DNA from: Dactylellina haptotyla
Lineage: Eukaryota; Ascomycota; Orbiliomycetes; Orbiliales; Orbiliaceae
DNA: 64,000 nt
Direction of reading: 5' to 3'
NCBI GenBank assembly: GCA_031310005.1
Contig: CM062386.1
Location: 3,162,001 to 3,226,000, forward strand
In this document: piece by piece, positions 23,181-35,257 of the stretch
Position numbering within the stretch: position 1 is the stretch's first letter
Layout of the letters: every line of letters begins with the position of its first letter
Program-made: the position numbers and the translations under genes
Notes under the pieces: model-generated
Told to the model about the DNA's origin: nothing
Seen by the model: only the letters and a program-made list of their open reading frames with translations
Databases searched by the model: none

Positions 23181-25189
23181 TTACAATACAGCGGCATCTC
23201 CATAGACACGGTTGTAGCTCGGCACCATACAATCAAGCTCCCAACCTGGGTACCCGTACGCTTTATCCATCTCTCGAACATAGTCCTTTGCATCTTGCGT
23301 AATAGCCAGTCGCTCGTAGCACCAGCTCCCATAGACAGTCTCCGGCGGCGGGGTGAGCTTGTATTCGGGAAGCGTAATCCCATTTAGCACATACTCCCAT
23401 CCGCTGCCATATTTTTTCTTCTGCCGGTGAACTTTGTCTTCGAGAGGTTTGTATTTGTCGCCCAGTTTAAGTAGTCGGTATCCAACGGTAGGATGGATCT
23501 CTTCGTTCGTCTGGGTGTCTTTACTCGTATTGTAGTCGCCAGGTGTTCTCCATTTAGAACCGTTTGCCTTATACATGAGAGTATAGCTCTCGAGATAATC
23601 GCCAAGAGCCCATCCGGGTGCTGGAAGAATTCTGGTATCGACGGGAGTTGCAAGAGGGGCAGCTACTACGGAACCTATATATTTTCCAAATCTCCAGGTA
23701 GCTTGTGCCCAAGATTCTTTCTTGGCAGCTTCTGCGTCTAGCTTCTTGGTCATTTCTACGAGTTTGACTTGGTTATTGTGTTCTGTGATAAGCTCTTTGA
23801 CTTTGTCATTATCGGCTAATATTCTCAGCTGATCGATGCCCAAATGATTAGAAATATGGTCCAACATCCAGGCGAATACGATACTCGCAGTTTCTAGATA
23901 GAATTGGTCAGATGACTATAGGCTCAATGATATAAAACGTGGAACCATACCTTCAAGATTGCCTTTCGACGCGAGGGTTGCGTTTGATCCGCCTCCCACG
24001 TTGATATGAACGCCCGGGAACCAAACTTGCTTGAGTTCCGAAGGCTCAAGAATATTTTCTTGCATCTCCAGCAGTTCTTTGCGAGCGTCGATGTATCTTT
24101 TGCGAACCTCGGCTTTCTCTTGTGGTGAAGTCTTGAGAGAGGGAACGATGCTGAACCATTCTTTACGAAGCTCTTCAACAATTTGCATCTGCTTTTCGAT
24201 ATCCTGTTCAGTGGGTTTCTTTTTCCGGGCTTCAGCTTCAGCTGTAGGTACGGAGTATAAAGTTGGTGAAAAGGCTTCGCGATGCTCATCAAGGGCGATC
24301 GCGTGGAAAGCGCGTCTTATATCTGTACCAAGTCAGTAAAATTCTTCATCCCAAGGTACCGCATATCTAACTTACTAGGATTCAATTCAACATTGTGCAA
24401 GCTAGTCCCGATTCCAAAGGGATGATAACCGCGGATTGCAGGCACCCCTAGTGACCCCACGGTGTCAAAAACACCAACAACCTCTACTTTCCGCGACGCA
24501 TAGAGGAACCTTGATGGATCTTCCATCCAGAAATGTGGCTTGGACTTCCAGTTCAGCTCATAGAAGTTGTACCCCGTGTACTCTTCAAGTTCAGCCTCAG
24601 GCTGTAACCTCACATCCGCCAGCTCTCCGTCAATAAAATCAAAGTAAGCCTGGCTGCCACAGAAACGTTCACCAGCCTTGCGCCTCTTCTTGTCGGTGTA
24701 GACAGCCCACAAATCAGAGAATTCATGTAGATATTCTCGCCCGCAGATACCGATATCCGAGATGAGGCCCGCAATCGCGCGAGCAGTGTATGCACCTCGT
24801 GAGAATCCGAAACACATGATTTGATCCCCTGGGTTATAATTGAGAGCAATAAAATTATAAGCCTCAATCACATTCCCTTCCAAACCATGCCCGACGGCGC
24901 TTTCAATGGCCTGGCCAATTTTGTCTGAAGTTGTCCCTACGCCTGAGTCGTACCAGACTATCTGCTGCCATTCCTTGTTTGGATCGTTTTGATCAGGAAC
25001 AGATGGCCACACTGATCGGGCGAGACGAGCAATATTTGAAGGACTACTCCTTTTGCCGGACACGGCCGATTGCCCAGTACCGTCGCAGCAGATAATAATG
25101 CGCTTTGCCCATGTTCGGGGGCCAGAATTCTCTTGAACGTACTCCTCTTCTACATAATCATCTGTTTGGGTGGAGTCTTCAATGGCCAT
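23181..25189 (-). CDS. DUF2235 (T6SS Tle1-like) alpha/beta-hydrolase protein
   Basis: Three exons on the minus strand: 25189-24376, 24322-23951 and 23893-23181, introns 53 and 57 bp, 632 residues, starting at the first ATG. The DUF2235 domain begins at about residue 30 with RIIICCDGTGQS, followed by SNIARLAR, VWYDSGVGT and the nucleophile elbow CFGFSRGAYTAR (Ser130). VGVFDTVGSLGVP and LNPNIRRAFHAIALDEHR are typical of the family and span the first splice junction, which supports it. WFPGVHINVGGG holds a likely catalytic Asp/His region, the His being in VHINVGG. In bacteria related domains are phospholipase effectors of type VI secretion; in fungi they are common intracellular proteins of unknown substrate. 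No signal peptide is present, so cytosolic location is likely. The C-terminal third (from about residue 400) is family-specific. Confidence 0.93.
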
Positions 25190-26080
25190 GTCGGTTCCAG
25201 TTGTGTTGTTCGATATGTTTCAAATGTGGAATGGTTAGGATTTGGGCTATTAACTCAGTAACAAGAGGAAACGACGAAAAGTGTGCAAGTATCTCTTGTA
25301 TATTTTGGAAAAGATGGAGCGTAGAATATTTCGAGGTTCCCCGCTCTATTTAAGATGTCTCCTGGCTCATTCTTCAGTTCTTTTTAGCTTTTTCTCCTTA
25401 TCCACTTCTCGATAATTTTAGTTGATAGCTGAGTTCCGACACGCCGACCAGACAGCAAGCTGAGCCGGGCTTGAACCCAATTAGGTGCGAGTGCGGCCGC
25501 CATGCCGTTTTACGGGTGGTTCCATGTGGGTTCTAGCCAATGCAAGGCAAGTCTTAGTGGGGTTGTGGGCCGAATTCAGCTCATTCCACACTACCCTTTC
25601 AGCTATTTGGTGGCGAAAGACGAGGGGCAGAATCGGACCATTTCAGTGAATGGCGCTACAGCTATTCCTGTGTGCGCGCTCCACACCTGTCGGATTCGCA
25701 TATCCTGCACGAATATTTCACGGCTTTTCGATTCTAACCAAAATTCGGACCCTTCGAGTCGTATTATTTGATTTAAATGCGCGTGATTCGGATTCTGATG
25801 CTGTCTAGCCATTTGGAGTGTGACATGATTAATGTATAGTGTCCAAAATATGCATGATAGCGCCTAGGATACTCAGAAAGCAGACTTTGGGGGCTCTTTT
25901 ATTCAAAGTTGTTAATTGCCTCTTACTATAAAGTATATAGGACTTTCTCGCTCTTTTCTTTTTTTTAATTCAATAATACATCTCGTAATTCATACATAAT
26001 TTTAGATATATTAACTCGATGAACTCATTCTCTTAGGGCATGCCGTTTTGGGGGATGGCGCCATGGCTTTGGTCAAGTGC
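25190..26080. other. Intergenic interval
   Basis: Promoter of the DUF2235 gene on the left, 3' region of the beta-galactosidase on the right. Short open frames only; no repeat or RNA gene recognised. Confidence 0.55.
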
Positions 26081-29000
26081 CTACACGTAGTGCAGACGCT
26101 CTCTTTTCCAACCAGGCTTCAAGCTGTGCCAATCTTTAGAGAAATCGAAGCCGGTTTGGTAAACCCCGTAGGTGAAGAGCTTAACCGTGCTTAGCTTCGC
26201 ACCGGCCTCAGATTGTGACCAGACACTGATCGAGAGGCGATTTGTGCCCTGATTGTACAATATTCCAGGCGGGATGGGGAAACGAGTTTGTGGACCAATA
26301 TGCGGCACATATTTTCCGAATTGGTAGCTATGGTAGAACATCATATTTAGTTGCAAACTCTCTCCCTAGTATTAGAAGGGAATTGGAAACTTACCCGTTC
26401 ACAAAGATCATGACTCTTGCGATAGTACCCGCTGGAGCTGCGAGTTCCACTCCGATCGGTGCATCCAAATCTTTGTCGATATTAAGATCAAAGTCCGTAT
26501 TATACCAGTTCACACCAGCACCCGAAACGCCATCTAGCGGGCTCCCGCTTTCCCAATCTCCGTCATCAAAATTGGGCAAATGCCATCCCAGCCTCTCGCC
26601 ATACAATCCTCCTTCGTTCATGGGACCACGTACTGGATCAATATACTGATCTGCCCCAGCGTTACCCTGAATTTTCCAAAGCGAGAAAGTCAAAGGCTTC
26701 TTGTCTGCGTCTAGAAGTTGCGCCCCAAGAATTCCGCGAGGATTTTCAGGTCCAGACGGCCCTTGGCTTGATTGGTCATGGCCAACATAGTCCGTAAGAA
26801 CCGTCAACACATTTGTGGATCCAACCTTCGAGCCAGAAAGATCAAGCAGAGTAGTAGAGGTGATAATTGAGGCGTTACCATCAAAACCACCAACAAACTT
26901 TCCGTTAAGCCAAGCGCTCCACCCAGCGGAAATGCCTCCTTGGACTGTAATATTGGCGAACGCAGCCGACGAAGTAAAATAACCACGGTACAACATATTC
27001 CCAGTGTAATATTTGTAGTCGCTCGCGAATAAAACTGGCAGAGTGAGAGGTTTAACAGGACTAAGGGTTGTGGTCTTGTTTGCGACAGTCCATCGAGAAT
27101 CATTGTAATCCACGCTTGCTTCAGGTAAAGAATTTCCAAATCTCCATCCACTCAGCTCAGGGATTCCAACTACTCGGTCGCTAGTCCCAACGATCGCTGC
27201 TTTCAAGGAGCCGTAGGCAGTTCTGGTGGTCGATAGTACAATGCCATTCCAGTTGATTTTTGAAATACTGCTCTTGCCAACATAAACCTCAATCGTAGTG
27301 CTATTGACAGTATCTCCGGAAACGTGAACCACGGTGCCACTGGTATACGCCTCTCGGACCAAGTATGGGCCGAGCACAAATATTTGTTGCTCAGGCGAAA
27401 GAGCTGGATCTTTGGTTGTAGCTGGGGCAAAGAAGTTCCAAGCTGTTGGGGTCTCGAGAAGATATAACAGTGGACCACCAGCAAAATCAACGATAACGGT
27501 ACCTTGCGTTTGTGTATAGCTAAAAGAGTATGGGTCGCTAGCACCACTTTGCATGCCGAAATCGGTTGTTGCGCCGTAAGTAGTATATTTCGAGCTCTTC
27601 AAACCTGATTTGAATGCAAAGTCTCCCTTCTGGCCGTTATTCAAGTAGAAAACCAGCACTGGTCTATCTAGTAAAGCATATGTGAGAACCTGTGCCGAAC
27701 TGTACAGCAGGACGTAATCTCCGACTTTGTAGTCTGTTACAACTATTCGCATTTGTCGTCCCTGTAAGTCGAGAGAAGAGATTGTACGGTTACCGGAAGA
27801 AGTAGAAACTGTTAGGGAGAATGCTGTGTTCGCTCTCGAGCTAGACGTAGCGTATCCTACGAAATAGAATCCGGCATAGTCGTCTGGGTTGCGAAGAATC
27901 CATGTGAAGATTGAGGGTGTGCTAGCAATAGCTGTCCCATTTCCTTCCATTGCGGTGTGTCGCAGCGAAGCACTAACACGGGTGAACAGAGAAAGTAGCT
28001 TTGTCTGTTTAAACTTATTGCCAATTTCACGAGTCTCTCTCAGTGGAGCAGCATAGTCGTACGAGCTATAGACCTTTTAGATGCTATAATGTTAAAATGG
28101 AGCTGCCATTCAATATGGAATGTGTATAAACGTACGACTGGTGCAGCGCTGTGGCCCCAATTTGTTCCGCCAAACGCCATGTAAATATTGAAAAGTGTGA
28201 CACGCTGTGCTATGTTATTTTTATAGTAAACGTCTGCAAATTCAGGACTATGTTCCGCAAGACAGTCGTCATAGAAAAAACCACCCCATGGTTGAAACCA
28301 CCCGCCTTCAAACTCAGGTAGATATTCTGGTTGGGTGTATGAATAATTTTGGAACCACTGATAGTAGGTTCTAACGAGACTAAACCCCTTGTCGAGACTT
28401 GTGCAACTTAAGCCGCCGGGATAACTGTCCAAACCGTATATATCGACCGCTCCGCCGACATTTTTATAATCGGTACTCCAAGACATCGAACGCATTCCTT
28501 TCTCGTTGTGAGTCAAAGGTACGACTATGCCCACATTCCTCCAGGCAGTTTTAATCTGTTCCATGTATAGAACAAGCGTGTTGTTTGGATCGTACACCGT
28601 TTCTTGCAGCTCATTTTCTGCCTCGAGGGCGATTATCGGACCACCCTCAGTTATTTGATTACGGGCAATAATTGGTCCGAGTGCATTGACATATGGTAAC
28701 CAAGCCTGGTGGTATGTTGCATCTGAGGTTCTGAGTTTGCCTCCACTACCATCTGTTGCCCAGAGTGCTATACCACCAGCAGAATATTCTGCGTTGACAT
28801 AAGGACCTGGACGGACAACCACATAAAGCCCGACTTCTTTTGCAGCATCGAACAGAACCTGGAGATTTTTCCCTGGGGATTCGAAATCAAAGACGCCTTG
28901 GCGAGGAGAATGATAATTCCAAAATATATATATGCTATCATCGACTGTTACTCGACGAAACTACCGTAATACTAACTACTATATAGCACGTACCTGATTG

Positions 29001-29232
29001 CATTTAGACCGTTGGCCTTAAACTTTTGTAAAACATCAGTCCAGAGATCAGGAACCGGTAGCCGAGGGTAGTGAAATTCTCCTGAGAAAATTAAGATACG
29101 CTCTCCATTGACTATAAGACTGTATGAGTCCCAGGATACGACGTCGGTATATCCGTTATTGGTCCCAAGAGCGCCGTTAAGAGAAACGGCTAATAGCAGA
29201 AATATCTGCCAAAAAATGTGGCTGATATGCAT
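26081..29232 (-). CDS. Secreted beta-galactosidase, glycoside hydrolase family 35
   Basis: Four exons on the minus strand: 29232-28994, 28934-28136, 28073-26395 and 26327-26081, introns 59, 62 and 67 bp, 987 residues, the usual size for fungal GH35. The signal peptide is about residues 1-23 (HIFWQIFLLLAVSLNGALG). The TIM barrel begins with LIVNGERILIFSGEFHYPRLP and continues with VVVRPGPYVNAEYSAGG. The acid/base glutamate is in ALEAENE (Glu188), the nucleophile in LPEFEGGW; MAFGGTNWG precedes the third exon. Late domains end in VNGYQFGKYVPHIGPQT, formed across the last junction. The acceptor used for exon 3 restores VYSSYDYAAPLRETREIG, a family-conserved block. It removes terminal beta-galactosyl residues, for example from pectic galactan or xyloglucan. 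The nearest neighbour of related function is the GH140-like gene 2.5 kb upstream on the same strand. Confidence 0.95.
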
Positions 29233-31779
29233 GCTGGGCGTATTTACAATGTAAATGAGTATTTAAATTCTGCTATCAGAATAAAGGACTAACCAAAACA
29301 CCTTTCATTTCTCTCATCCAGCGCATGCAGGTATTTATGGTTGACGCGCAGTACATGAGTAGCTGGATTGAAAGTCATTCCGGCCTAACCAAAGCTAAGA
29401 CAAGGGATATATTTCCCCGGAAAATCCATCAATCAGAGAACAAATTTAACTCATATAGATTGTCTCTCGCAAGTAATCAATCTAACAAATGCAAACCATA
29501 ACTCGATATCCGGGGGTGATGCCACTGGGATCTACAGACATCGGTTAAGATCGCGGGTTTCCGCACTAAACTTAAATCCGCATGCCGCTTAAGCTTGCCG
29601 ACACGAACTGGCAACACGCTTCCTGGGTCAATGGAATTTATCTAAAACTGCGGAAAACAGGGTCTATCAATGGCAGATAGTAGTATTTCACCCACATGTA
29701 GATCCGTATTTAGCTCAGTTCTCGCGTCGAGAGTCTAAAAGGGAAATACTCCGGGGTAACGGATCTCGCTTCGCGCAGAGCTACTCTGGGGAAGTTGTCC
29801 CTCGTCTCGAATGCTGGATCTAGCAAACTGCAATCCCCACACCGGGAAGACTTCGCATCACCAAGATTTGGTTGATTTTCCGACATATTTTGCGGAGACA
29901 TCATGAGAACAATTTGAACCTGGAAATAATTCTTCCTAAAAACCAACCATACTCTATAATTTTGAGATCTCCATTTTCCAACCTTGCGCTCGGCTCTCTC
30001 AACCGACCCTCAAACTTACCGAAGCATCACGAATTCGCAACACATGCATATTATTAATTGGACACGGAAAAATGATGGCCAAGAGAAACGATGACTCCAC
30101 ATGAGGGAAAGGTTTGTAGTTCGGGTCTTATCATATTTTATCTTCCCACAGAAGAGAGCAGTTTCTAACGAAGTTGGTTTAAAAGTCCTGTGCGGGGAAA
30201 GATTCTAACGTTAACGCCGAGCCTTCCGTCCGTGTCCTCGTTAAACGCACACGAGCCTATGTTCTCAAGAGACCGAGCGGATCTCACATCAACTCCGCTT
30301 TCACCGCCATTGAATAAAATTTCGAGATACGGGATGGCCAACTTGCCGACTTCCGGATATTTAGGGTCCGCGCGAACTGCCGATCATGCTGGTTAATGCA
30401 TCACTGCCTTTGATGGTCGCCATCCGCTGGACAATTTCGCTTTTTAGAGGCACCAACAAACCTCGACAAGAACCTCTGCCACACTTAGTCGCCCAAACCG
30501 AACCGATATTCTAAGAGTCGCCATCTTGTTATCAGCGCTGTAGTTTAGGTTGGTCCTATTTACAAGTTTCTAGGATAAAGTCGTTGAACAAAATCTTATA
30601 AGACATACTTAGGGGTCGTATTTATGCTCACATAAGAAATTTATAGGGCTGTATAAGATACTCGTTATTTATATGCCTTCGTCAGGAATAGCGGCAAGCA
30701 AATCGTCTTAGTAGTTCTGTTCTTTTCATTCCCTAATCTTCCGACTCAATTGAAGCGGCATCTATGAAATGACTAGTTTCGTTGATGTGGGTATTGGGTG
30801 AAAATTTTGATATAGTGAACAGACGACGACGTCATGGAGCCACCTGATATCTATAGGCCGACCAATTTTATGTATCAGTGGTTGGCGGTCGAACTAGGGA
30901 GGGGTCCAGTTAAGCACGACGTCAACTCGGTCATGACTTAGCATCACCCAGGAGTTCAAAAAGAACAAATTCGCCCTGAATGGAATGGAGATGGAGAATA
31001 ATTATTAGCTCAGATGCTCTCCACAGAGCATTCATTAGGCTCGAAGCAAAACCCACAAAGCTCGAGTTTCTATCAACAGCTTTGCACTGAGTGCAGTACT
31101 ACTATATAAGTCCTGACAGAACTGGAAAAGGTTAAGGTCCTCAATTACTATATACTCGAAAAATCATTTTACATGGCCACGACTCCCAACTGAAGGATAG
31201 AGAGCCTTCCGATCTGGATAGCAATCAAAGCCCCAGGATTCTGAAAATCGATATTTTATTGATAGAGGGGACTAGATACAGGGGTTACTCCCACCCTTAA
31301 CAAGCTTCCTCGAGTCGAGCCCTTGCATAGAATTTAGCCGAGAATGGGCGGTTGAAAGTACCACTTGCAGGCCCACATCGAGGCCGCCTGAAAATATTTG
31401 GATAAATCGCGAGTCTCCCAAATTCGGTGCCGAGGCCACCCACGGCACCATAATCACCCAAGCGATCCCAAGACCCAAACCATGGATCAAACTCAAGGTG
31501 CATGGATGCTATTTTCCGAGGGTAAATCACCTCCTGGTTTGGTAAAATTTGTGACGCACTCCAATACGAATAAGAATTTTCATCGCAAAGACCTCATCAG
31601 CCTGATTGAAAAGCTTGACTCGCCAAGTGCGGGGCTATACGATATTTGCAAACCTGAAAGGAGTTCCTCATTTTGTTATTATTGATATTATCACCTTAGT
31701 ATCTATTTACAATGGTTTATTCTGGAAAATGCTCCACGTTTCTATTCAATGGATGATGCAAATCCGCAATAGCATCATC
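29233..31779. other. Long intergenic interval between two glycosidase genes
   Basis: About 2.5 kb without a supportable gene. It contains the promoter of the GH35 gene and the 3' region of the GH140-like gene. The plus-strand frame at 30190-30396 starts at GTG and has no family match that I recognise. Confidence 0.5.
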
Positions 31780-33473
31780 TCAGCCTTGAAGGACTAGCAC
31801 CCAGTCGCTGTGAGTAGTGGCCGATGGCGGTGTGAATTTCCGGACCGTGGTTGAACCGCATTGTGTATAGGCAAAAGCCGTGTAAACTCCGCTCAAGGGA
31901 TCGTACCAACTAGCATTTATATTGCAACCCACCAGGGACTTTGTTTCAATGGTGAAGGCTTTACCAGTTGGTGTGTATACCATGATCCAACTTCCTTTCG
32001 AGTCCTGGGTAGCAGTAATACGTTTATCATTAAGACCTAGAAACACAAACTAGATTAGCATCAAAAAAAACTTCGTCACTATTTGGGCACTAGTTACTAA
32101 CCAGCATCTCCTACAATGATGCCTTGAGCAGGGACTCTTGAAAAATAGGTTGTATTGCCACGATCGAATATCGCCTGCTTGATATACTGCATTTGACCGG
32201 CTCCGGGGTATTTAATCTCATCGTACCATGGAATTGCGGGTCCAGATCCGTCCTGATTAAAAAGAGCCGGATTATACAACTGCATGACGTTATCTCCGCC
32301 ATAGGTTAAACCGGCACCGCCAACAAACACTGATTGCCAGCTGCCAACGCGAACATCAGTGGCATTCCAGTACGGATACGCAGATTTGCCATTATCATAT
32401 CTGTTCTCATAATGGGGTTCATTGTCGATTGCCGGACGCTTTTTGCCCTTTGCAGTCTCGCCCTTCGCCCACATGAGTTCAACGGGCTCCCAACCCCTAC
32501 GGGCATTCCACCATGGAATTGGAGGATTCGGAGGGAAATCCGAATGGCCTGACTGACTGCTGTCAAAGGTCAACCAGTCCCTATTATTGAAAAACTCACT
32601 TGCAAGAGCAACCGGAGTACCTGCAAACCATTGATTCGTACAATGAATCGTCATCAATGGCTGCCATCTAAACTTCGCTCTGTCGGCATTGTTGTGAGGG
32701 CTCGTTAAATTTGCTGTAAGGGTATCGCGCTCGCCTGCAACTATTCCATTTGCAAGGTCGTCGTATTCAGGAGCCCAGTCCCGGAACACATATTCTGGGG
32801 TAACTCCTCCATACGCGTAGTCTGCCTTTACGGCACTCTTGTTCGTCCAGTACGGATTTGTGTCCGCCACTAACATCTTTGGAAGATACGGGTAGCGCCC
32901 CCCAATGAACTTGCCAAAGGTATATGCAGTATTTATATTGATAAAACTTCCATTACCATCTGAAAATTTACCAAAATTAGTACAAAGCCACTAGTCATAA
33001 GTTTAAATAGTTTAAAAGTGCCACTACTGACCACTGTCATGAACGGTATTGCCCCACGAAGGGACCATCGCGAAGCGGATCCCTTTCTTCCATGCAAGCT
33101 CAACTATCGAATCAACGAAAGCCCAATATGGCTCATTCGGCTTCGTGGGATCTGAATTTATAAAAGGAAGGTCGCCATTTCGGTTCTTGTTCGTGATACC
33201 TAGCTGGGTATATCCAACAGCTAGAATAACGGTGAAGCCTTTACTTGCTCTGTCTGACAAGTAGACATCCGCTTCAGCGTACGTCAGGCGATGGAATAAT
33301 AGCCAAGCGGTATCTGCCTGCCAGAAAAATGGTTGTCCGTTTGACAGTTGGAAATAGTGGCCATCTTTCGAGGCGGTCAGTGCGTATTCATCAGGTATTT
33401 GCCATGCCGCATGTGCGATGGACGCGAAGCTTGCGATTGGCAATAGCCAGTTGAGAATCCTAGAGAAACGCAT
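31780..33473 (-). CDS. Secreted GH140-like glycosidase (DUF4038 plus putative collagen-binding domain)
   Basis: Three exons on the minus strand: 33473-33032, 32959-32102 and 32036-31780, introns 72 and 65 bp, 518 residues. The ATG at 33473 is preferred over the longer open frame because it begins a signal peptide (MRFSRILNWLLPIASFASIAHA). Next comes the DUF4038 TIM barrel: GHYFQLSNGQPFFWQADTAWLLFHRLT, VILAVGYTQLG, GIRFAMVPSWGN, IDNEPHYENR and GGAGLTYGGDNVMQLYNP. The last 90 residues (SWIMVYTPTGKAFTIETKSL, ASWYDPLSGVYTAF) fit the small domain that follows DUF4038 in bacterial and fungal homologues. The bacterial GH140 prototype is an apiosidase acting on rhamnogalacturonan II; the exact substrate of fungal members is not settled, so the activity is inferred from the family. 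The enzyme is expected outside the cell. Confidence 0.88.
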
Positions 33474-33565
33474 TCTAGACGTGGAAATTAAATTAAAGAA
33501 ATATCGCAGCTCTGGGGACTGGATCCGTAGTCTGTGGCCTTTCACCCATGGTGGTTGCTGGTCCT

Positions 33566-33573
33566 CTTATATA
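33566..33573 (-). promoter_or_regulatory. TATA box of the GH140-like gene
   Basis: On the minus strand the sequence reads TATATAAG, 93 bp before the ATG, at the normal distance for a fungal core promoter. Confidence 0.65.
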
Positions 33574-35058
33574 CCCGTCTCCTCGGCCAGCGGCCGCCAT
33601 GATTTGATTTTGTCATGAATCGCGATTGATCTACGAGCCAGCCTTATTCAATAGTCTAGAGAGAAGCGGATAATTGGATTCCGAATGAGGGGTAATACAT
33701 TGGGGTATATAGTACCTGATCAGAGGAATGCGAGGCTGCGAATCGCTAATACAAGGTAAGCTAGGGAGGGTATCATTAGAATGGTTTATCCGAAATTTTG
33801 TTGCAATAGGCTTTTACCGAAGCAAGCTTTCTCCACACTTCGATGGGTACCAGCAGCTAGTTCGCCAAACAAAAAGCATGTAGTTCCACGAATAAAGACG
33901 ACGGAAGTTCTCAATCTGGTTAAACTGTCATCGTATTAAAAAGAATATCCGGAAATTGTGTTGTAGATCTTAAAACGCCACCCAGATTTAGTGGGGATTT
34001 TAACCCCTTGAAGGATTTGAGCGAAACTTCGAGCCCCAGTACGCCCCAGCAAACAAGCATCTGCCACGCCTCGTGCATTGTTAGCCACACCGGCGTGGTT
34101 GACCATGCTCTAATCTGGGCACGGCGACACCTGAAAACGTTCAGAATTCTCGAATGGGTGGATAAATAGGATCGCAATTGGAGGGATCGCATATCGTGTA
34201 TACTACTAGCAAGGTTGGGCCTTTTATTTCGTTTCGGTTTTTGGATGTTTCTCATTCTTCGTTAAATCGCCGCGGCGCTGGAGCCGGGAAGCTCGGCACG
34301 CAGGAGTTTAGTGTGCGATCCGGGGTACTGATCCCCCCAGGCGATCATAGTTATTAACTTGAGCGCGACCATGGCTATGCATTGGAATTTCAGATATAAC
34401 CGCCAAAATAGAGGTTTTCGTTTTCTTTCTTTTGTTCTTTGTCAGAATTTTTTTTTTTGAATATAAATATCTTGGAAATATCTTGGTTCCCTCGTTGGCC
34501 GTTTGTCGATTGCCAGGCAGGCTGATCAGCTGTTGACAAGAGCTATGCAACCAATGATGGAAATTTAAATGGTTACGGTGGTTTGCAATAACGAGAAATT
34601 TTGTCAGAAAGTGGAGGCGCTGTGAAACTAAACTTTAAACACTCGAAGTTGGTACCCACTTTATGGTTGTCGCCATCTAAATGTTTTAAGAGGTCTCTGT
34701 GAACGGAAAATTTTTGGAAATATTTTCCAAAAGTAAGCCGTAGTAAAGCCGTGTTGCTCAAACGCCATAAACCTGTTTCGGAAGATCTATCAGGATTTTG
34801 AATCCAAAATCCCCACTGCCAGTACCTTGGGGTTCCATTCGGTGGCAGACTAGTGCACAATTTTGAATCTCACGTACCCCATATTTACCTTGGAGAACCC
34901 CACACTTGGGAGCTCGTTCAACCTTGGCCCTGCAACACTACCCAGTGGGCCAGAGCCGCTGGGATAATACATCCTCTGATGAACATGACATAGCAACTAT
35001 GCGGCTCTATAGACCTAAAATTTTTCTTCTGAAACCAAAAACTTCTGGAGTTTGTAAT

Positions 35059-35082
35059 TGTGTGTTAAAATGTGTGTTAAAA
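35059..35082. repeat. Two-copy 12-bp tandem repeat
   Basis: tgtgtgttaaaa occurs twice in direct succession in AT-rich non-coding DNA. Confidence 0.85.
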
Positions 35083-35220
35083 TTTACATTATTTATTGAA
35101 TAATTATGTAGCAAAGGCTCACATTGGAACATATAATGGTATGTATGTGAACAAATTCAATTGAGTTTCATAAATTCAATAATTGCGATCGATAAGTGAT
35201 ATATACGAGAATTACTCAAG

Positions 35221-35257
35221 TAGACTTAGCCATTCGCCGGCCCACACCGGCGGTCTA
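35221..35257. repeat. Inverted repeat with GC-rich stem
   Basis: The arms cgccgg and ccggcg flank the loop cccaca, and an outer pair tagac/gtcta closes the structure after a one-sided bulge. It is not followed by a T run and is not near a gene end, so I call no function. Confidence 0.6.

Noticed and set aside
30190-30396. Plus-strand 68-codon frame
   Set aside because: Starts at GTG, no signal, domain or neighbouring exon that fits.
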